Below are positions 1 to 5,663 of a stretch of 5,663 bases of DNA, piece after piece. The DNA is taken from NCBI GenBank assembly GCA_003501485.1, contig DNPJ01000073.1, forward strand, positions 1-5,663, in the 5' to 3' direction. The translations under genes were made by a program, and so were the position numbers. The notes below the pieces were generated by a model. The model saw only the letters and a program-made list of their open reading frames with translations. It had not been told where the DNA came from and did not search any database. The number at the start of each line of letters is the position of its first letter. The first letter of the stretch is position 1. This stretch comes from Bacillota bacterium (GTDB lineage: Bacteria > Bacillota_I > Bacilli_A > RFN20 > CAG-826).

Positions 1-261
1 ACTGTTCAAAAATATTTAGGATTCACTTTATTCCCACAAGCAGGAGTTGCAATAGGTCTTGCATCCACTGCTAGCCAAACCCTTGTTGCAGATGGAAACG
101 CACTATTAGCTAGCGATGCGACAAATGTGTTAGGAAACACGCTTGTAACATACGGAAATATGATTTTAGCTATTATATTAACATCCACAATGATATATGA
201 ATTATGTGGACCATTTATCACAAAAATAGCCCTTCAAAAAGCTGGAGAAATATCAAAATAA
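1..261 (+). CDS. Cation:proton antiporter, C-terminal fragment (5' end outside window)
   Basis: The frame is open from base 1 and ends at TAA 259-261, giving 86 residues of the C-terminus. It shows a membrane segment beginning YLGFTLFPQAGVAIGLA, a short polar loop, and a second hydrophobic segment (about residues 56-80) containing ILTSTMIYELCGPFITK, ending in AGEISK. From memory of the family, the LGF-x-L-x-PQAGVAIG segment and the later (I/V)(F/Y)EL-x-GP segment are typical of the last helices of bacterial Na+/H+ exchanger-type (CPA superfamily) antiporters. These exchange cytoplasmic Na+ or K+ for H+ across the plasma membrane. There is no cytosolic RCK/TrkA-C domain after the membrane part. 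It is convergent with the operon to its right and probably unrelated to it in function. Ion specificity cannot be judged from this end. Confidence 0.8.
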   Translation, partial: TVQKYLGFTLFPQAGVAIGLASTASQTLVADGNALLASDATNVLGNTLVTYGNMILAIILTSTMIYELCGPFITKIALQKAGEISK

Positions 262-275
262 TTAACAATTAAAAT

Positions 276-302
276 ATTATTTAATTATTAATATTAAATA
301 AT
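276..302. terminator. AT-only inverted repeat between convergent genes, weak terminator candidate
   Basis: A perfect 10-bp inverted repeat (276-285 attatttaat and 293-302 attaaataat) with a 7-nt loop lies where the antiporter and the minus-strand operon converge. It overlaps the last codons of the minus-strand gene. On the minus strand the stem is followed by a T-rich run (attttaattgtt), loosely resembling an intrinsic terminator. With no G:C pairs the hairpin would be weak, and such repeats are common by chance in AT-rich DNA, so the assignment is tentative. Confidence 0.25.
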
Positions 303-1164
303 TGATTAATTTCTCTAATGGAAGAATAACGGAAATGCCATATAAAACGACTACTTCCATTGGGAGAGTCGCCAATCTTTCAAGTGGCATTGCTGGCGAT
401 ATGAGAGAAATGAGCAATGGATTAGTTGTTCCTTCACTAATAACATATACTGCACATATAACAGCAACTAAAAGGGTAATAGAATAAAATAATATACTTG
501 TTAATCTTTCAAATTTATGAATTTTTGAGATCGAAATGAATATTAATAAAACCATTGGAATAATACACGAAAAATAGAATATAAAAGTATAAGCAAAATA
601 TCTATAATCGGTGTATATCAATGCGCTAATGCAAGCACCCAAGCGATAAAAAGCAACAAATGCAAATAAAACAAAGACGATTGATAGCCATATATAAGAT
701 TTTTTATATGGCATTTTTTCATTATTAAAATCAACTTTTTTATTATTTTTTAAATAGGATATAATGCTGAAAACAAGTATTAAAACATGAACAAAAAAGC
801 AAACCAATATTGCTCCATTATATGGGTACGGTGCTAAAAAAGATCCATACACAAATGTTCCACTTAAAATTGAAGTCGCAACTCCAATTGCGGAAAAAAT
901 AATGAATAATAAGAAATAAAATTTCTTAAAACGCATTCTATATTTATCTTCAAGTCTTCTATATCTGATAAAGAAAAAACCTAAAGTTATAATCATAAAC
1001 ATAAACATAAAATGCGGTATTGTTGCAATAAGTGTGAGTATTGATCCACTTGCATAATTAGATATATCACTAAAGAATAAATTGCCAGCATTAAATGTAA
1101 TTAATGTCTTACCAACAATATAGATGATGATAGCGATAATATCGTAAAATTTAATCTTTTTCAT
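277..1164 (-). CDS. Multi-pass membrane protein of unknown function
   Basis: This 295-residue protein is not recognised as any named family. It is very hydrophobic, with about seven to eight probable membrane segments near residues 6-24, 41-67, 81-102, 116-137, 156-183, 188-211, 222-243 and 268-292. Positively charged loops (RYRRLEDKYRMRFKK at 67-81 and LKNNKKVDFNNEKMPYKK at 138-155) are likely cytoplasmic by the positive-inside rule. There is no signal peptide beyond the first helix, no catalytic-looking motif and no soluble domain. The ATG at 1162-1164 has a good SD (GAGGTA, 7-nt spacer) lying inside the end of the phosphoesterase gene, one base downstream of whose stop this gene starts. 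Translation of the two is therefore probably coupled. The partnership suggests a membrane component working with the surface phosphoesterase, but no function is assigned. It is the last gene of the minus-strand operon. Confidence 0.85.
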   Translation of the reverse strand: MKKIKFYDIIAIIIYIVGKTLITFNAGNLFFSDISNYASGSILTLIATIPHFMFMFMIITLGFFFIRYRRLEDKYRMRFKKFYFLLFIIFSAIGVATSILSGTFVYGSFLAPYPYNGAILVCFFVHVLILVFSIISYLKNNKKVDFNNEKMPYKKSYIWLSIVFVLFAFVAFYRLGACISALIYTDYRYFAYTFIFYFSCIIPMVLLIFISISKIHKFERLTSILFYSITLLVAVICAVYVISEGTTNPLLISLISPAMPLERLATLPMEVVVLYGISVILPLEKLINYLILIIK

Positions 1165-1165
1165 A

Positions 1166-2158
1166 TTATTTTACCTCATCATATGTATGGAATATTCTTT
1201 CAGTAGAAAACGAATCATCTTCGTGAATGGTTATTAACAAACCACCAAGACGGTCTAAATCACCATATATTCTATCGGTGGAATGAAGACCATATGTTAG
1301 ATGAATTCCTTTATAAATTATTTCAGAATTGTTGTTGTGGTCATGTCCAACGAAGGTTCCTTTTGTTGAGCCAAGTTCAACCATTTTATCAAAAAGACCA
1401 CTATTATATTTTGGGCATGAGACACTTTCACCATTGTCACCGAATATATGTTCAACCTCGCTGCTATTATTTTCATATAAGTCGTATGCGACCTTATATT
1501 CTTCGAATGGTATATGGAAAAAAGCTAGTGATGGTATCGTTATTCCACCATTATTCTCTTTTGTATAATTGACCATTCCTTCGTACCAATCGATTTGGTC
1601 TTGATGGATATAATCATATCCAAAATAATCGCCGTAATAATATCGATTAGAATCCAAAACATACAATTGATATTTTGTCTTACTGTCCTTTTTTAAATTT
1701 ATACAGAAATTTGCAGAACCATAAACATCATCATCTTGATGATCTATATATTTGCAATATTCTGAAAACGAATTTAGCGTTGTTGTCATATATTCCATTG
1801 AAAAATACACTTGTTCATCATGATTTCCATAAGTGATTGTCCATGGAACACTATATGAATCAAGGAAATTAAATAAACTATGCATTGTATCTTTGCTGGC
1901 GAATGTAAATAAATCACCAGTTACAACAATTAAATCTGGATTAGCATCCTTAATTGTTAAATCCATAAATTTAAAATGTTTATCTAAGTCATCTTTCATG
2001 CTTAAATGAATATCGCTTAACTGAAGGATTTTGAAATCAGTTTTATAATCAACTTCTAAGAAATATTCATTATATTCGTGATGAACGTTGTTGCTAGCGC
2101 ATGATGAAAGACAGGTCGCTATAAGCACACTACAAATTGTTAAAAAATTCTTCTTCAT
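1166..2158 (-). CDS. Calcineurin-like metallophosphoesterase lipoprotein
   Basis: This 330-residue surface lipoprotein begins with a signal peptide (MKKNFLTICS...) ending in a lipobox, LSSC, with the acylated Cys at 20. The mature part has the calcineurin-like phosphoesterase motifs in order: D-x-H in SDIH (D49, H51), VVTGD (D82), GNHD (N112, H113), FFHIP (H215) and GHDH (H272, H274). Together these form a two-metal site, so an active enzyme is expected. The spacing and the YGNHDEQ, FFHIP and FVGHDH blocks resemble the Dcr2/PAP28-type branch of the superfamily, from memory. The substrate is unknown: a phosphomonoester or phosphodiester outside the cell. The protein would sit on the outer face of the plasma membrane. 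It starts 60 nt after the ribokinase frame, with no clear SD, and is followed one base later by a multi-pass membrane protein. Phosphatase fold is near certain; substrate is not predictable. Confidence 0.93.
   Translation of the reverse strand: MKKNFLTICSVLIATCLSSCASNNVHHEYNEYFLEVDYKTDFKILQLSDIHLSMKDDLDKHFKFMDLTIKDANPDLIVVTGDLFTFASKDTMHSLFNFLDSYSVPWTITYGNHDEQVYFSMEYMTTTLNSFSEYCKYIDHQDDDVYGSANFCINLKKDSKTKYQLYVLDSNRYYYGDYFGYDYIHQDQIDWYEGMVNYTKENNGGITIPSLAFFHIPFEEYKVAYDLYENNSSEVEHIFGDNGESVSCPKYNSGLFDKMVELGSTKGTFVGHDHNNNSEIIYKGIHLTYGLHSTDRIYGDLDRLGGLLITIHEDDSFSTERIFHTYDEVK
1172..1177 (-). promoter_or_regulatory. Shine-Dalgarno site for the membrane protein gene, inside the upstream gene
   Basis: On the minus strand, GAGGTA lies 7 nt before the ATG at 1164 and is made of the last Glu and Val codons of the phosphoesterase gene. 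The two genes are separated by one base, so ribosomes finishing the first can start the second directly. This supports both the start choice and translational coupling. Confidence 0.75.
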
Positions 2159-2164
2159 ATTGAT

Positions 2165-2193
2165 ATTATCTTACAAATAACATTTTATTTCAT
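2165..2193 (-). promoter_or_regulatory. Possible internal promoter giving a near-leaderless phosphoesterase transcript
   Basis: In the 60-nt gap, the minus strand has GATAAT (plus 2165-2170; five of six to TATAAT) and, 17 nt further upstream, ATGAAA (plus 2188-2193; four of six to TTGACA). The -10 element ends 6 nt before the ATG at 2158, so transcription would start at about the start codon. The phosphoesterase ATG also lacks an SD, which fits leaderless initiation. Matches of this quality arise often in AT-rich DNA, so this is a weak prediction. Confidence 0.3.
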
Positions 2194-2209
2194 TAAATAA
2201 AATTATGTT
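2179..2209 (-). terminator. AT-rich hairpin after the ribokinase gene, weak candidate
   Basis: A 9-bp inverted repeat (2182-2190 attttattt and 2195-2203 aaataaaat, 4-nt loop) lies in the 60-nt gap after the ribokinase stop. With a 3-nt bulge it can be extended by three outer pairs including one G:C. No proper T-tract follows on the minus strand, so a terminator is doubtful. It could act as a partial terminator or an mRNA-processing hairpin, or be chance in AT-rich sequence. It overlaps the possible promoter. Confidence 0.18.
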
Positions 2210-2218
2210 TACAAATCT

Positions 2219-3109
2219 TTAATCTTTAAATTTATAATTTTCAACTTCATTTAAATAAGGTATAGAATTAATCGCGCCTTTTTTAGTTACCGCAATAGCA
2301 CTAGCTTTGCTAGCTAGTTTCATTGATTCTTTGTCATCGAGCATTTTTGCTTTTGAAGCAACAAAATATCCTAAATAAGTATCACCCGCTGCAACTGTAT
2401 CAACGCTATTGACTTTAAATGGGTTTGCTTCAATAATTTGCCCTGTTTCTCTAAAAAGCAATGAACCATTTTTTCCAATTGTTACTAAAACATTTTTAAC
2501 ACCTTTCTTGAGCAAGTATTTTGCTTTTTCTTCAATGGTACTACCAATACCATAAAAAGATAATTCTGTTTCATTAACAATAAAATAGGTTATATATTTA
2601 AAATATTTATCTTCTAAATTAATCGCTGGAGCGGGATTATAAACGATTTCATGATTATAATATTTCTTCAAAATATATTCTGTTGTTTCTAATGGAATTT
2701 CATTTTGAAGAACGATTATATCGTTATTTTTAACTAAATCATCGTCTATTTCCTTAGGCGATATATCATCATTTGCCCCTTTAACAACAATGATTCTATT
2801 TTCGCTGTTTTTATCAACAATTATTGTTGCATTCCCTGTTTCACTATCACTTTGTTTTAAAATGTATTTAAGTCTTAGATCATCATATGTTTTCTTAATA
2901 ATTTTTCCATCAGCGTCATTTTTGTTGATGGCACCAAAAAAAGTAACATCGCCACCAGCCTTAAGAATTGCGATGGCTTGGTTTGAACCTTTTCCTCCAG
3001 GTTGAATAAATCTGTTGATACCATTAATTGTTTGGCCATCTTTTGGCATTGCATCAACATAAACTGTGTAATCCATATTTGTTGATCCGATAACTAGTAT
3101 TTTTTTCAT
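2219..3109 (-). CDS. rbsK: Ribokinase (ATP-dependent ribose kinase, PfkB family), probable internal translation start
   Basis: This 296-residue C-terminal part of the fused frame matches a complete ribokinase (E. coli RbsK has 309). It would convert D-ribose and ATP to ribose 5-phosphate in the cytoplasm. In fused-frame numbering, the ribose contacts of RbsK are all present: N244 and D246 in GSTNMD, G272, K273 and N276 in GGKGSNQA (PfkB signature 1), and E370 in LQNEIP. The catalytic base D476 lies in DTVAAGDT (signature 2, anion hole AAGD). NPAPA, VNETE and AVTKKGAINSIP also match RbsK blocks. Conservation of every sugar contact favours ribose over fructose or nucleosides, although related pentoses are possible. 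The ATG at 3107-3109 gives the usual MKKILVIGS start of free ribokinases and has a strong SD at the right distance, so separate synthesis is likely even though the YesL frame reads into it. Confidence 0.8.
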   Translation of the reverse strand: MKKILVIGSTNMDYTVYVDAMPKDGQTINGINRFIQPGGKGSNQAIAILKAGGDVTFFGAINKNDADGKIIKKTYDDLRLKYILKQSDSETGNATIIVDKNSENRIIVVKGANDDISPKEIDDDLVKNNDIIVLQNEIPLETTEYILKKYYNHEIVYNPAPAINLEDKYFKYITYFIVNETELSFYGIGSTIEEKAKYLLKKGVKNVLVTIGKNGSLLFRETGQIIEANPFKVNSVDTVAAGDTYLGYFVASKAKMLDDKESMKLASKASAIAVTKKGAINSIPYLNEVENYKFKD

Positions 3110-3808
3110 AAATTTTCCCTCTTTAACAACTGGAAGAAATAAATTTTCGTGACTAAGGTTTCTTGCGCTTTCTTCATGAGCAATTTTTATAAATTTCTTG
3201 CGATTTATTAGTTCAATTATATAAATGTAAAAAGCAAATGATATAAATGGTATTATAAACGGAAAGAAGAACAAAGCAGCAAAGAAAGCGGCAAAAATTA
3301 ATAGATTTAAGAATGTATATCCAATTTTCTTTCTCGCTATAAGAGCGCTTTTAAGAATCATCATCTTAAAAGTGTCATCGAATATATAATTATTATACAT
3401 TAATAAATCGAACAATATAGCAAGTAAAACCAATAATAAGACGGCAAGAAATATCATTGGTATGAAAACAAACCAATCTTTTTGATAATTTGTTATATAT
3501 AAAGCATAGAAATATCCGAGTACAGCATAAATTATAACAACACTCATTCCTAACACTTCGAGTCGCCACATAAATGACCACTGCTTTTTTATTTCTTTGA
3601 AATAATCCAAGAAAGGATTAATATCTTCATCATTCATCATTCTATTTGATAATGTATGAAGGCATACTAAACCTGGAAAAAATAAAACAAACAAAGATAG
3701 AACGCTTGTTAAACAAAATATAATATTTAATAAAAGCAAATAAGTAAGTGTTTTTACAAAGCGATAGTATTTGCTATTCAATAATTTTTCAAATTTGTTA
3801 TTTGCCAT
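2219..3808 (-). CDS. YesL/DUF624 membrane domain fused in frame to ribokinase
   Basis: This single 529-codon frame contains two usually separate proteins. Residues 1 to about 225 are a YesL/DUF624-type membrane protein with about five helices (near 22-46, 84-106, 112-137, 163-182 and 183-200). It has a FFPGLVCLHTL segment and a following amphipathic stretch (NPFLDYFKEIKKQW), as the family has from memory, and ends in NLSHENLFLPV. YesL-type proteins have no known activity but are commonly found beside carbohydrate-uptake genes. Residues 234-529 are a full-length ribokinase (see its own entry). The linker is only about ten residues (VKEGKF at its end), with no stop codon. The ATG at 3808 follows the previous gene's TAA by three bases, in the same frame and without a clear SD, so translation may be coupled. 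The product is either a membrane-anchored kinase or two proteins made from one frame through the internal start. Confidence 0.85.
   Translation of the reverse strand: MANNKFEKLLNSKYYRFVKTLTYLLLLNIIFCLTSVLSLFVLFFPGLVCLHTLSNRMMNDEDINPFLDYFKEIKKQWSFMWRLEVLGMSVVIIYAVLGYFYALYITNYQKDWFVFIPMIFLAVLLLVLLAILFDLLMYNNYIFDDTFKMMILKSALIARKKIGYTFLNLLIFAAFFAALFFFPFIIPFISFAFYIYIIELINRKKFIKIAHEESARNLSHENLFLPVVKEGKFMKKILVIGSTNMDYTVYVDAMPKDGQTINGINRFIQPGGKGSNQAIAILKAGGDVTFFGAINKNDADGKIIKKTYDDLRLKYILKQSDSETGNATIIVDKNSENRIIVVKGANDDISPKEIDDDLVKNNDIIVLQNEIPLETTEYILKKYYNHEIVYNPAPAINLEDKYFKYITYFIVNETELSFYGIGSTIEEKAKYLLKKGVKNVLVTIGKNGSLLFRETGQIIEANPFKVNSVDTVAAGDTYLGYFVASKAKMLDDKESMKLASKASAIAVTKKGAINSIPYLNEVENYKFKD
3117..3122 (-). 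promoter_or_regulatory. Strong internal Shine-Dalgarno site before the ribokinase start
   Basis: On the minus strand AGAGGG lies 7 nt before the in-frame ATG at 3107-3109, within a purine-rich stretch (taaagagggaaaattt). It sits exactly at the boundary between the YesL-like domain and the ribokinase domain. An optimal SD here is what one expects of an independent gene start and decides in favour of internal initiation of the kinase. Confidence 0.75.
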
Positions 3809-3811
3809 ATT

Positions 3812-5011
3812 TTATTTACTTAAATATGGTAGCTTAAACGCTGTCGAATAGATACGATAAGTTGACAAATATCCCCAATCAGAGTCAGATAAATCGCTGC
3901 GAGTAAAAGCTACTTCAATTCTATCTTTTTCAACAAGACGTCCATATGGATCACGCACTAAACCAGTATTATGATTCCTTTTAAAACCGGTTAATTTTTC
4001 ATTAATTGTACCGATAAACTTCCAATCACGAGCCTCGCTTTGACTTTTAAATAATTCATCAAAAGGATTCTCATTACCGCTATCATCAAGGTAAAAAACA
4101 TCGATTTGATCAGCAATAAAATTAGGGTATTGTCCATCTTTAGCAAATGGCGAACGACCTTTTGCTAATATTATTTTCTTATTTTCTTCATCATAAGCTA
4201 ATCCAATATTCGTGATACTTGCATTCACTTTTTCACCATCTTCTTTATCGACATTTGCAGTTCCATTTGTGTTCATGTGATCTTTTCCACGAATCAAAAT
4301 AGGATTGTTAAGATCGCTTAAATCATATTCCCAACATTGTTCTCCACCAAGATTTGGCGATGAAAAAGAATTGCATATTATTACACGTCCTTTTTTGTCA
4401 ACACTGATTATCTCGCTTTGACCATTGCCCCAAAGTTTGTTATCGTCAGCTACTTTTAAAATTGGATTTATTTTGTCACATTTGATCCATGGTCCTTCTG
4501 GCGAATTAGCCACCGCAAGCCCTGTCTCATTGCGAGTATTATCACTTGTAACACAGCCTAAATACGCCATTAAATACTGATATTTGACATTGTCATATTT
4601 AAATTCGCCTTTTATCACACTTGGATCACATGTATGACGTGCGTCCCATGTTCCTTTTGTGGGTTCAAGCAAAAATTTAATATCATCCTCAGGAGAATAA
4701 ATCATTTCTTTGTTAATATATTCGCCTTTTCTATAAGCAATATAATCGGTTATATTTCCAAACATTTTGTTCGAACAATAAAATATATGCTTTACGCCAT
4801 TTTCAACAAATGTTGAAGGGCAATAATTATAAAATCTATCTTCCCCAATTAATCCGTGATCAAACCATTTTCTCACTTCTCCTTCCAAAGGAGTGAATTC
4901 TTCATTTTTAGATGGAAGAGTGGATGACGAACTAGAATCATCGGATATAGAAGAATTATTACAACCACCTATTAAAAGTGGAAAAAGTAAAAATATATAT
5001 TTGCCCTTCAT
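3812..5011 (-). CDS. Lipoprotein with glycoside-hydrolase-like beta-propeller domain (complete paralogue)
   Basis: This 399-residue protein has a signal peptide with lipobox IGGC (Cys17), then a Ser/Asp-rich surface linker (18-34). The mature part has repeating blade-like units: CPSTFVENGVKHIFYCS (64-80), HTCDPSVIKG (126-135) then YLMAY, WGNGQSEIIS (194-203), ITNIGLAYD (266-274) and a C-terminal block RNHNTGLVRD to WGYLSTYR (345-386). The CDPS motif, a phrase ETGLAVANSPEGPW and the length suggest a five-bladed propeller of the GH43/GH32-like fold. That would mean a surface enzyme or binding protein for furanose- or pyranose-containing glycans. No exact family is recognised, and catalytic residues are not certain; D129 and E200 are candidates only by position. 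The SD overlaps the stop of the upstream paralogue. The next gene begins three bases after this stop. Fold call is moderate; lipoprotein status is strong. Confidence 0.8.
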   Translation of the reverse strand: MKGKYIFLLFPLLIGGCNNSSISDDSSSSSTLPSKNEEFTPLEGEVRKWFDHGLIGEDRFYNYCPSTFVENGVKHIFYCSNKMFGNITDYIAYRKGEYINKEMIYSPEDDIKFLLEPTKGTWDARHTCDPSVIKGEFKYDNVKYQYLMAYLGCVTSDNTRNETGLAVANSPEGPWIKCDKINPILKVADDNKLWGNGQSEIISVDKKGRVIICNSFSSPNLGGEQCWEYDLSDLNNPILIRGKDHMNTNGTANVDKEDGEKVNASITNIGLAYDEENKKIILAKGRSPFAKDGQYPNFIADQIDVFYLDDSGNENPFDELFKSQSEARDWKFIGTINEKLTGFKRNHNTGLVRDPYGRLVEKDRIEVAFTRSDLSDSDWGYLSTYRIYSTAFKLPYLSK

Positions 5012-5017
5012 AATGTT

Positions 5018-5023
5018 ACCTCT
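5018..5023 (-). promoter_or_regulatory. Shine-Dalgarno site overlapping the stop codon of the upstream paralogue
   Basis: On the minus strand AGAGGT lies 6 nt before the ATG at 5009-5011, and its first two bases belong to the TAG stop (5022-5024) of the preceding gene. This supports the chosen start, which also gives a proper lipoprotein signal peptide. It implies that the two paralogues are read from one transcript with coupled translation. Confidence 0.75.
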
Positions 5024-5663
5024 ATTTTTTATAAGTTAATTCTATTGAAGTTGAATATAATCTATATGTCGATAAATAACCCCATATAGAATCACTATAA
5101 TCACTTCTTGTAAAGCACACTTCAATGCGGTCGTTTTCAACTAAGCCGCCGAATTCGTCTGTTACAAAACAAGCGTTATGATTTCTTGGAAATGTAGTTA
5201 GTTGTTGATTTATAGAACCAATTTTTATCCAATCACCAGCATTATTTCCTTTAAACACTTCGTCAAATTTATTATTAGATTGACTATCATCTAATGCATA
5301 AATATCCAATGTATCATCGATAAAATTTGGAGATTTACCATCTTTTCCATATGGCTGTCTACCTTTGATCATTAATATTCTTTTGCTTTCATTATCATAA
5401 GCAAAATCAGCATTATTAATTAATAAATCACCAACTATACCGTATGTTGATAATTTTTTTGTTCTTTTTAAAACTGGATTAGCTAAATCGCTTAAATCAT
5501 ATTCTCTTACTTCAGTAAATGTTGCAGTTTTATTACCTACTGAGTAAAAAATAACGACTGTTCCTTTATTATCAACACTTAATATTGATGGTTGTCCTGT
5601 TCCCCATGCCGCTAAATCGCGATCATAAGGTACAAGCGGATTTTTGTCATATTTAATCCAAGG
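5022..5663 (-). CDS. Glycoside-hydrolase-like beta-propeller protein, paralogue of the next gene (5' end outside window)
   Basis: The frame is open from the window edge to the TAG at 5022-5024, giving 213 C-terminal residues. The Met at 5372 is internal: the 97 codons before it continue the homology, starting PWIKYDKNPLV, which matches PWIKCDKINPIL at residue 174 of the downstream paralogue. The two proteins align over this whole length; in the stretch from DRIEV to YRLYST, 24 of 28 residues are identical. Here the motifs read WGTGQPSILS (visible residues 20-29) and NNADFAYD (83-90), whereas the neighbour has WGNGQSEIIS and ITNIGLAYD. By homology it should be a five-bladed propeller acting outside the cell, probably with its own lipoprotein signal beyond the edge. 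Specific activity is unknown. It is the most upstream gene of the operon seen here, so the operon promoter lies outside the window. Confidence 0.8.
   Translation of the reverse strand, partial: PWIKYDKNPLVPYDRDLAAWGTGQPSILSVDNKGTVVIFYSVGNKTATFTEVREYDLSDLANPVLKRTKKLSTYGIVGDLLINNADFAYDNESKRILMIKGRQPYGKDGKSPNFIDDTLDIYALDDSQSNNKFDEVFKGNNAGDWIKIGSINQQLTTFPRNHNACFVTDEFGGLVENDRIEVCFTRSDYSDSIWGYLSTYRLYSTSIELTYKK

Noticed and set aside
6..221. Minus-strand open frame at the left edge
   Set aside because: The plus-strand frame there encodes recognisable antiporter helices, so the minus-strand frame is a shadow.
302..487. Short open frame on the plus strand
   Set aside because: It lies antisense inside the membrane-protein gene, has no SD and encodes nothing recognisable; low-complexity AT-rich DNA gives such frames by chance.
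1294..1572. Two overlapping plus-strand open frames inside the phosphoesterase gene
   Set aside because: They are antisense to a gene with a complete set of catalytic motifs, and their Cys/His/Tyr-rich translations look like reverse-complement artefacts.
2790..3005. Plus-strand open frame inside the ribokinase region
   Set aside because: It is antisense to well-conserved ribokinase motifs; no SD and no recognisable domain.
3393..3581. Alternative minus-strand frame inside the YesL-like region
   Set aside because: It overlaps the YesL-like frame, which has the expected helix pattern; this one has no start signal or domain.
4634..4816. Plus-strand open frame inside the complete propeller lipoprotein gene
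   Set aside because: It is antisense to a region conserved in fold and coding; no start signal.
5370..5372. Met at 5372 as the start of a short 116-residue protein
   Set aside because: The same frame stays open for 97 more codons to the window edge and those codons align with the downstream paralogue, so this Met is internal and the gene is cut by the window rather than being short.
1..5663. Mycoplasma-type genetic code (TGA = Trp)
   Set aside because: All coding frames are intact under the standard bacterial code, Trp is TGG at conserved sites such as the WG motifs, and no gene needs TGA readthrough. AT-richness alone is not evidence.
1..5663. CRISPR array, tRNA or rRNA gene, insertion sequence or phage element
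   Set aside because: No regularly spaced repeats, cloverleaf-like sequence, transposase motifs or long terminal inverted repeats were seen; nearly every base is in a recognisable minus-strand gene or the antiporter end.

Overview
This is a strongly AT-rich window carrying almost back-to-back genes. The Lys/Asn/Ile-rich proteins, AT-rich codon use, GAGG-type Shine-Dalgarno (SD) sites and lipobox-bearing lipoproteins in place of freely secreted enzymes all suggest a low-GC monoderm Bacillota. A gut-type member of the Bacilli/Mollicutes-related lineages is plausible, but that placement is inference. Trp is encoded by TGG and all frames are open under the standard bacterial code, so nothing here requires TGA=Trp.

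Layout. At the left edge (1-261, + strand) is the C-terminal end of a cation:proton antiporter. Fifteen bases later the rest of the window runs on the minus strand, convergent with it. In transcription order, right to left, it holds: (i) the C-terminal 213 residues of a beta-propeller, glycoside-hydrolase-like protein (5022-5663, cut by the window edge); (ii) a complete lipoprotein paralogue of it (3812-5011); (iii) a 529-residue frame joining a YesL/DUF624 membrane domain to a complete ribokinase (2219-3808); (iv) a calcineurin-like metallophosphoesterase lipoprotein (1166-2158); and (v) a multi-pass membrane protein of unknown function (277-1164). Gaps between these are 10, 3, 60 and 1 nt. 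This looks like one operon, with a possible second promoter in the 60-nt gap. No stretch of 300 bases lacks a gene, and I saw no RNA genes, CRISPR arrays or insertion sequences.

How the genes may work together. Two surface-anchored putative glycan-binding or hydrolysing propellers and a surface phosphoesterase sit with a cytoplasmic ribokinase that keeps all six ribose/catalytic residues I compared with E. coli RbsK. A reasonable hypothesis is a surface scavenging system for a ribose- or pentofuranose-containing, possibly phosphorylated compound, ending in ribose 5-phosphate. No transporter for the sugar is visible in the window.

The most unusual points are the in-frame YesL-ribokinase fusion, which keeps a strong internal SD and start codon; the tandem propeller paralogues that differ at two otherwise conserved-looking motifs; and the 1-nt coupling of the phosphoesterase to an unrecognised membrane protein.
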